From CAYMPW01 sp964558505 (GTDB lineage: Archaea; Thermoplasmatota; Thermoplasmata; Methanomassiliicoccales; Methanomethylophilaceae): a DNA stretch of 64,000 nucleotides. Shown here piece after piece: positions 58,994 through 64,000 of this stretch (within the stretch, counting starts at the first letter, position 1; each line of letters opens with the position of its first letter). The translations under genes were made by a program, and so were the position numbers. The notes beneath the pieces were generated by a model. The model was not told the DNA's origin. It did not search any database and saw nothing but the letters and a program-made list of their open reading frames with translations. Location: assembly GCA_964558505.1 (NCBI GenBank), contig CAZLEI010000001.1, positions 47,309 through 111,308 on the forward strand, in the 5' to 3' direction.

Positions 58994-59467
58994 TCACTCG
59001 TGCTCCGTGAATACCAGTGCCGCAATGCAGCACCCGTAGTTGTCCATGGGGATCTTGAGCTCCTCGGTCACGAAGTTGATCTCGCCGAACTCCAGCCCTC
59101 TGATGTGCGCCATCTCGGCCATCTTCCATCTGAGGTCCTCTTGGAGCGATTCCTTGGATCCGTGGAGGTGGCCTTCTGCGACGTATCCTCCTTTGCCGTC
59201 TTTGCGGTATGCGTACGCGATCCCGGCGGAGATGGTCTCACCTTCACAGCCTCTCATCTGTGCCAGTACGCAATGGGTGATGGCACCCATGGGGATCTCC
59301 ATGCGGTCGGTGACCCGGGCATCGACAGGGATGACGGATGACACTGCTACCAGATTCTGTTCTCCTATGCCCGCATCTATCAGGGCACGGTCGAAAGCGT
59401 TCAGACCGGATACCTTGCTGATGGCGCAACTCGAGGTTATGAAGAACCTTTTCGGGACTAGATGCAT
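58994..59467 (-). CDS. pdaD: Pyruvoyl-dependent arginine decarboxylase
   Basis: 157-aa proenzyme that self-cleaves between Ser43 and Ser44 (LVAVSSVIP) to create the pyruvoyl group, then makes agmatine. Agmatine feeds polyamine synthesis and agmatidine formation in tRNA-Ile2. The N-terminal KRFFITSSCAISKV is standard. TATA GTGTTATATC (about 59490-59500, minus strand) gives a leaderless ATG. Confidence 0.94.
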   Translation of the reverse strand: MHLVPKRFFITSSCAISKVSGLNAFDRALIDAGIGEQNLVAVSSVIPVDARVTDRMEIPMGAITHCVLAQMRGCEGETISAGIAYAYRKDGKGGYVAEGHLHGSKESLQEDLRWKMAEMAHIRGLEFGEINFVTEELKIPMDNYGCCIAALVFTEHE

Positions 59468-59548
59468 ACAGACTTCGATACGTCCGGATGATATAACACT
59501 TATTCATGCCGTGACGCTTCCCCGGAGGTCTCGTCCGCAGAGGGCGGT

Positions 59549-60271
59549 TCACCCGTAGATGTGCTCATCGACGCGGCTGTCTGCCATCTGGCTTATGCGG
59601 GCCTCGAGCTCCTCCGCCTCTTTGATCAAAGGCTCGGTGTCCACGTTGATCTCGGGGAACATGCGGCCCAACGGTTCCAGGAGCCTCGTCGCGGACCTCG
59701 GGTCGGGCAGATCGGTGTTGGCGGTGGTCAGGAGCGTGGCGATCTCCACTCCGAAATCGACAGACTCGTAGAGCAGGACGCCGGATAGCCCGCGTATCAT
59801 CCCGTCTTTGAAGATCTCGACCCCGTACTCCTCCAGCGTCTTCCGGGCGCCTTCCGTGGATCCTGCGCCGAGCAGGGCCTGTTCCCCGAATCTGGGTATG
59901 CCCTCCAATGTGATCGTCTGCCGTATGCCGCTGCCTCTCAGCCAGTCGAGCAGGGCGATGGCCAGCGGATGCTGCTGTTCGGGCTTGGGGACGAGCTCCG
60001 ATGTTATGATGACTATCCCGTCGCAGTCCACCCCGTCGGTCGCCGCGCGTGGGCCTGCGTATATCCGTATCGGAGGGAGCGGATCCCCGTCCTGTATGAC
60101 CGCATACGGGGGAAAATCAGGGGAGCTGAAACCGGCAATGAGCTTCAATTTGAGCTCACGGGCGAGGAAGCTCGCCGCGATCGAGCTCACCAGGCCGATG
60201 CTGGGGAAGCCGATGATGGCCACCGGGTTGCTGCATGGGAGGTACGAGTACCTGTGGAATCTCATCTCCAT
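59549..60271 (-). CDS. PAC2-family (proteasome assembly chaperone-like) protein
   Basis: 240-aa protein of the PAC2 superfamily. NPVAIIGFPSIGLVSSIAASF near the N-terminus (in part), then CDGIVIITSELVPKPEQQHP, and a C-terminal Glu-rich helix. Archaeal members are linked to proteasome assembly by homology; the role here is not proven. The ATG at 60271 lies about 26 bases after a minus-strand TATA block (GATTAAAAGG), so the upstream open frame to 60508 is not used. Confidence 0.85.
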   Translation of the reverse strand: MEMRFHRYSYLPCSNPVAIIGFPSIGLVSSIAASFLARELKLKLIAGFSSPDFPPYAVIQDGDPLPPIRIYAGPRAATDGVDCDGIVIITSELVPKPEQQHPLAIALLDWLRGSGIRQTITLEGIPRFGEQALLGAGSTEGARKTLEEYGVEIFKDGMIRGLSGVLLYESVDFGVEIATLLTTANTDLPDPRSATRLLEPLGRMFPEINVDTEPLIKEAEELEARISQMADSRVDEHIYG

Positions 60272-60329
60272 GTCCGGTTGATGTGCGTCAATCCTTTTAA
60301 TCAATCCCATCCTATCGGAGGTCGATATC

Positions 60330-61601
60330 ATGACCGACGAGATAGCGATCAAGAGGACGGCCGCGGGCATACCTGTAGTCGCGGAGAGGATAGCGGACAG
60401 CAGGAGCGCAGGGTACATGGTGGCCGTGGGCACCGGGTCCAGGGACGAGTCCGAGGATGTCATGGGCATATCCCACCTCTTGGAACACGTGGTCTTCAGG
60501 GCGACCAAGACGCGTTCGTCTTACCAGATGGCGAAGGAGATGGAGGGTGCCGGCGGGGAGCTGAACGCGTTCACTTCCAAAGAGTGCACGGCGTTCTACG
60601 GCGTCACCATGAACGAGACCGCCGCAGTGGCAAGGGACATGGTATCCGACATCGTGGCCAACCCGTTGATAAACGAAGAGGATGTGCAGCTCGAGAAGAA
60701 GATAGTCCTGCAGGAGATAAGCATGGTCAGGAACGATCCGGAGAGCTACATCCATGACCTCTTCTCCCGCACGATGTGGCGCGGACATAAGCTGGCACAG
60801 GATGAGGCCGGAGAGATCGACATCGTGAAAGGGTTGGGATCCAAAGAGCTGAGGGCGTACTATGAGGATCGCTACAAGGTGCAGAACATGGCGGTCTTCG
60901 CCGCAGGCGATGTCGACATCGACGAGACCGTCGAGTGGGCAGAGGAGAAGTTCGACCCCATGACGGGCGGCAGCGGGATCGTCCGCACCGCGCCCAGCAT
61001 CCCGGGTGCTAAATACGATTTCATCCCCAGAAAGGAGGACCACTGCTATGTGGCCATGGGATTCCCGGCATACGGTGCGGACAGCAAGGACCGCGCCGCC
61101 GTGCTCCTCCTGAGCGCCCTTCTCGGGTCCGGGACCAGTTCCAGGCTCTTCCAGGGGGTCCGCGAGGAGAAGGCCCTCGTGTATTCGATATTCACGAGCG
61201 TGGAGCAGAGCTGCGATGCGAGCTCGGTCGGGACCTACATGTCGGCGACCGAGGATAATGTCATCGAAGCGGTCGAGACCACCGCCCGCATATTCGGGGA
61301 CCTCAGGGACGACGGCCCGGACGCAGGAGAACTTCAGAGGGCGCGCAACCTGGTCAAGGGAGCGACGATAAGGTCGGTGGAGTCCACTGAGAACAGGCTC
61401 TACCGCCTGACGAGGAACTTCATGCTGCTGGGCAAACCCGAATCATACACGGACCGCCTGGCGGCCATGGACAAGGTCACCGAAGAGGACATCCGCCGGG
61501 TGGCGAAGGACCTGATAAGGGCGGACCGCCTGAACATGACCGTCCTCGCTCCGCAGTCGAGGCACCTCAGGAAGTTCGACCTGTCGTCTCTGAGCCTCTG
61601 A
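60330..61601 (+). CDS. M16-family (pitrilysin-like) zinc peptidase
   Basis: 423-aa peptidase of the mitochondrial-processing-peptidase type. The inverted zinc motif HLLEH is at 49-53, and the downstream acidic ligand lies in EDVQLEKKIVLQEISM. The C-terminal half is the second M16 domain (SSRLFQGVREEKALVYSI). Single-chain half-length form that should dimerise. It overlaps the convergent hydrogenase protease gene by 35 bases. Confidence 0.9.
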   Translation: MTDEIAIKRTAAGIPVVAERIADSRSAGYMVAVGTGSRDESEDVMGISHLLEHVVFRATKTRSSYQMAKEMEGAGGELNAFTSKECTAFYGVTMNETAAVARDMVSDIVANPLINEEDVQLEKKIVLQEISMVRNDPESYIHDLFSRTMWRGHKLAQDEAGEIDIVKGLGSKELRAYYEDRYKVQNMAVFAAGDVDIDETVEWAEEKFDPMTGGSGIVRTAPSIPGAKYDFIPRKEDHCYVAMGFPAYGADSKDRAAVLLLSALLGSGTSSRLFQGVREEKALVYSIFTSVEQSCDASSVGTYMSATEDNVIEAVETTARIFGDLRDDGPDAGELQRARNLVKGATIRSVESTENRLYRLTRNFMLLGKPESYTDRLAAMDKVTEEDIRRVAKDLIRADRLNMTVLAPQSRHLRKFDLSSLSL

Positions 61602-62085
61602 ATCCGGATATCAGGTGGAGGACGGCGTTCACCGCGCTCTCCTTGGCCGCTACCACCGCGGGGGTCATCCCCTCGCGCACGGTCTGGAGGTCCTCTACCT
61701 CGATGGCGACGAAACGGACGGATACGGGCATCATCTCCGGCTCCATCTGCAATCCGATGCGCATGGCGGTGGCAAGGTTGATGTCGTGCGCAGAGGCGTT
61801 GGTCACCGTCGGCTCGAAATCCTCTGGATCGAAGAAAAGGACGGTTCCGGGTCCGTACTGCCCGGTCTTTATGGCGTCGACTATTATCACATGGCGGTAG
61901 CCGTACATCAGGGGGATGATGTCCAGGCCTCCGACGGCCTCTTGGCGGGTCTCGACGCCACGGAGCCCCATGGCCTCGATGGCATCCACGACCTCCAGCC
62001 CTATTGCGTCGTCGGACATTATCGGGCTTCCCAGCCCGATGATGAGTATGGTCTCTGATGTAGAAGAGCTCCTTCCGGCATTCAT
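61567..62085 (-). CDS. Hydrogenase maturation protease (HycI/M52 family)
   Basis: 172-aa endopeptidase that trims the C-terminus of the NiFe-hydrogenase large subunit after nickel insertion. LIIGLGSPIMSDDAIGLEVVD is the G-x-G-N-x-L-x-x-D-D-x-x-G signature with Ser for Asn (quoted in part), and VDAIKTGQYGPGTV follows. ATG 62085 begins the recognisable fold; the frame upstream is non-protein-like. It is last in the DUF1538 - PII-like - protease run. Confidence 0.87.
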   Translation of the reverse strand: MNAGRSSSTSETILIIGLGSPIMSDDAIGLEVVDAIEAMGLRGVETRQEAVGGLDIIPLMYGYRHVIIVDAIKTGQYGPGTVLFFDPEDFEPTVTNASAHDINLATAMRIGLQMEPEMMPVSVRFVAIEVEDLQTVREGMTPAVVAAKESAVNAVLHLISGFRGSETTGRTS

Positions 62086-62089
62086 GGGA

Positions 62090-62476
62090 TCATTCCCTGC
62101 TCTCTTCGTCATCGTCTTCGTGCAAGAGCGTGGCCGGGGCCTCTGCGGGCGCATCGGGCACGCGTTCGCGTTCCTCGTCCGCCTTGTACATCCTGTCGAG
62201 GGGGAACGAGACGCAGATGCCCCCGTCGATGTTGTTGATCCCGCCGACCTCTATGGTCGTCTGCAGGAGATCGTCCAGATGGTCTGTGTCCACGGTCATG
62301 AGCACGACCTCCCGCTCTTCGTTGAGCGCGAATCCGAGTATGCTCTTGCCGCCGCTGCTGTTGCCGCGCATGATGGTGCTGCTTGTGGACAGACCCTGCG
62401 ATTCTTCCATGACCGCCACGCCCCAGCCCTTTTTAACCGAGGCCAGCACCACATGCATGTTGCTCTTGTACGTCAC
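62090..62476 (-). CDS. PII-like regulatory protein paired with DUF1538 transporter
   Basis: 128 aa with ferredoxin-like PII fold: MHVVLASVKKGWGVAVMEES at the start, REVVLMTVDTDHLDDLLQTT near residue 55 and GGINNIDGGICVSFPLDR after it. The classical PII nucleotide loops and T-loop Tyr are not conserved, and the tail is acidic. Start is GTG 62476, overlapping the transporter stop as GTGA, which signals a functional pair. Likely gates or senses for the transporter. Confidence 0.8.
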   Translation of the reverse strand: MTYKSNMHVVLASVKKGWGVAVMEESQGLSTSSTIMRGNSSGGKSILGFALNEEREVVLMTVDTDHLDDLLQTTIEVGGINNIDGGICVSFPLDRMYKADEERERVPDAPAEAPATLLHEDDDEESRE

Positions 62477-63963
62477 TGTTGATTCCCCCGACTCCTCACA
62501 TTACGTTTCTTGATTCTTATTACTATTCCCAACAGGGACAGCGCCACGAGGGGCGCGGCCGATATCATCGCGACTATGCCGAAACTGTTCATGATCTCCT
62601 CCGGCCCGGAGTACTTGGCGGTCGCGATGCCTGCGTACATGGTCATTATCACGGCGACCGACATGGGACCGGTGGCGACGCCCCCGGCGTCGAATGCTAT
62701 CCCGACCATGTCCGTATCGGAGAACCACATGACGATCAGCGCTATCACGTATATCGGCAGTATGATGTAGATGAGATCGATCTCGAACACCATCTTCGCC
62801 ATGCCGATGGCCACGAACGATGCCACGCCGATGACCAGCACTCCGAGGATGAGACGTTTCGGCACGGTCCCCGACGATGCCATCTCCACCTGGTCGCACA
62901 GGATCTTCACGGCCGGCTCGGCTATCACCACTATCATCCCGAGGATGAATCCGAGCACTATGATCCAGATCCCGTCTTCAGCCGCAAGGGCGAGGCCGAT
63001 GTTCATGGACACGGGCACGAAACCGGTGTAGACGCCGGTGAGGAACACGACCATGCCGACAGCGGCCAGGAGTATTCCCTTGAACATGCTGTTGATGGTC
63101 TTCCACGGATATTTGAGGAAGAATTTCTGGAACAGCACGATGAACAGCGACAGCGGTCCGATGGATACGATGACGCTGATCAGCGTCTCCTGCAACTGTG
63201 TTCCGATGTTGCCGAAGATCGCGAACGGGTCGATCTTATCTGCTATTTCGCCGAACACCGCCGCCGTAGCGGCCACGTCCTCGGTGAATATCCCCATCAG
63301 GAGGACGGCCACCACCGGGCCGATGGAGGCGAGTCCTATCATCCCGAAACTGTCCATGCTGGACCTCTTGGAAACCACGGAGCATATGCCCGCGCCGATG
63401 GACAGCAGCACGGGGACGGTCATCGGCCCCGTGGTCACGCCGCCGGAGTCGAAGGCCATCCCCAGGAATTCCGGCGGGCACATGATCGCCAGGAGTATAA
63501 CGAACGTGTAACTCCAGAGCAGGAGCAGCTTCATGCTCATGCCGTACACGATCCTCAACGCCGCCACGATCAGGAATATGCCTATGCCGCCTGCGATGGC
63601 GTATGTGAGGGCCTGCACCCCGATCGCGGAGTACAGGCTGTTCACGAGGGTGCAGAACACGTTGACGTCGGGTTCGGCCAGCGTTATCAGGAAGCTGATG
63701 ACGAAGATGACCGAGATCATGAACACGGCGCTCTTGCGCTTCGGTATCTCGGCGCCGATCGTCTCTCCCGCCGGCAGTACGCCGTAGTTGACGCCGATGA
63801 GGAACAGCGTGAATCCCAGGATGACCATGGAAGCGCACAGCAGGAACAGGAGGCTATCTTCCAGGGATGGGTGCAGCAGCATCTGCTGTAGCGTGAACAC
63901 TACGGCTATGACGAGGATCGTCGAGAAGAAAACATCCTTGAGCTCTTTCTGAAAAATACCCAT
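62473..63963 (-). CDS. DUF1538 transporter with internal duplication
   Basis: 496-aa membrane protein with about 12 helices built from two repeats. Each has an AEPxV motif (96-100 and 348-352) and a glycine-rich pore-like motif: AFDSGGVTTGP (170-180) and AFDAGGVATGP (423-433). In some bacteria the two halves are separate genes; a Halomonas pair (UmpAB) has been reported, as I recall, to be a Na+(K+)/H+ antiporter. So cation/proton exchange is the best guess. The start lies 37 bases from the window end, with an A/T block ATAATAAAC upstream. Coupled to a PII-like gene. Confidence 0.82.
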   Translation of the reverse strand: MGIFQKELKDVFFSTILVIAVVFTLQQMLLHPSLEDSLLFLLCASMVILGFTLFLIGVNYGVLPAGETIGAEIPKRKSAVFMISVIFVISFLITLAEPDVNVFCTLVNSLYSAIGVQALTYAIAGGIGIFLIVAALRIVYGMSMKLLLLWSYTFVILLAIMCPPEFLGMAFDSGGVTTGPMTVPVLLSIGAGICSVVSKRSSMDSFGMIGLASIGPVVAVLLMGIFTEDVAATAAVFGEIADKIDPFAIFGNIGTQLQETLISVIVSIGPLSLFIVLFQKFFLKYPWKTINSMFKGILLAAVGMVVFLTGVYTGFVPVSMNIGLALAAEDGIWIIVLGFILGMIVVIAEPAVKILCDQVEMASSGTVPKRLILGVLVIGVASFVAIGMAKMVFEIDLIYIILPIYVIALIVMWFSDTDMVGIAFDAGGVATGPMSVAVIMTMYAGIATAKYSGPEEIMNSFGIVAMISAAPLVALSLLGIVIRIKKRNVRSRGNQQ

Positions 63964-64000
63964 CCAACTTCACAGTACGTCATCTCCGTTTATTATCATT

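Noticed and set aside
1..64000. CRISPR array, insertion sequence or prophage
   Set aside because: No regularly spaced repeats, transposase, integrase or phage structural genes were found on reading either strand.

Overview
The window reads as a chromosomal segment of a methanogenic archaeon of the Thermoplasmata side of the Euryarchaeota, most likely Methanomassiliicoccales (Methanomethylophilus-like). The reasons are: an archaeal ribosomal-protein supercluster; alternative mevalonate-pathway genes (isopentenyl phosphate kinase, type II IPP isomerase, prenyl diphosphate synthase); MptA (pterin biosynthesis); an archaeosine radical SAM enzyme; aRF1; PurP; pyruvoyl arginine decarboxylase; [NiFe]-hydrogenase maturation proteins (HypC, M52 protease); a free-standing 5S rRNA gene; and a complete lack of TAG stop codons in the genes assigned here, as expected of a pyrrolysine-decoding lineage. 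This placement is inference; no 16S rRNA or mcr gene lies in the window. The DNA is GC-rich, so long antisense shadow frames are common and were discarded.

Layout. 0-6.4 kb: end of a membrane protein gene, radB, the lipid operon ipk-fni-idsA on the minus strand, 5S rRNA, NAC-hypC, alaX and an Lrp regulator. 6.4-11.3 kb: a bacterial-type aspS facing gatC-gatA-gatB, with a candidate structured RNA between them. 11.4-20.8 kb: DUF2284, a TPR protein, mptA, rnhB, initiator tRNA-Met, the ammonium module amt-glnK with a palindromic operator, a TPD nuclease-like gene with a flavin oxidoreductase, and RaSEA. 20.8-36.6 kb: a 28-gene operon from rpl3p to cbf5, preceded by a strongly structured leader. 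36.6-50.4 kb: two unknown genes, trpS-pheS, an HTH-TPR protein, dtdA, pyrH, prf1, argS, a GNAT, a lipoate ligase, a secreted protein, purP and an MgtE-like transporter.

50.5-64 kb: two PhoU/TrkA-C paralogues behind a structured 5' UTR, a poorly coding 0.85-kb stretch with possible gene remnants, tRNA-Gln(CTG), a zinc-type adenylate kinase, a GlcD-family oxidase, a site-2 protease, a Zn-ribbon/PAPS-reductase/ferredoxin fusion, membrane and zinc-ribbon proteins, arginine decarboxylase, PAC2, M16 peptidase, hydrogenase maturation protease and a PII-like protein coupled to a duplicated DUF1538 transporter.

How it fits together. Most of the window serves translation: ribosomal proteins, SecY, tRNA synthetases (Asp, Trp, Phe, Arg), the GatCAB amidotransferase, editing enzymes (AlaX, DtdA), tRNA modification (RaSEA, Cbf5), RNase P p29 and release factor. 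Genes are tightly packed with ATGA/GTGA stop-start overlaps, and many lead genes have TATA boxes about 25 bp upstream of the start codon, which implies leaderless transcripts. No CRISPR array, insertion sequence or prophage was seen. The most interesting unexplained signals are RNA-like: the rpl3p leader, the 5' UTR of the PhoU/TrkA-C operon, and the aspS-gatB intergenic element.
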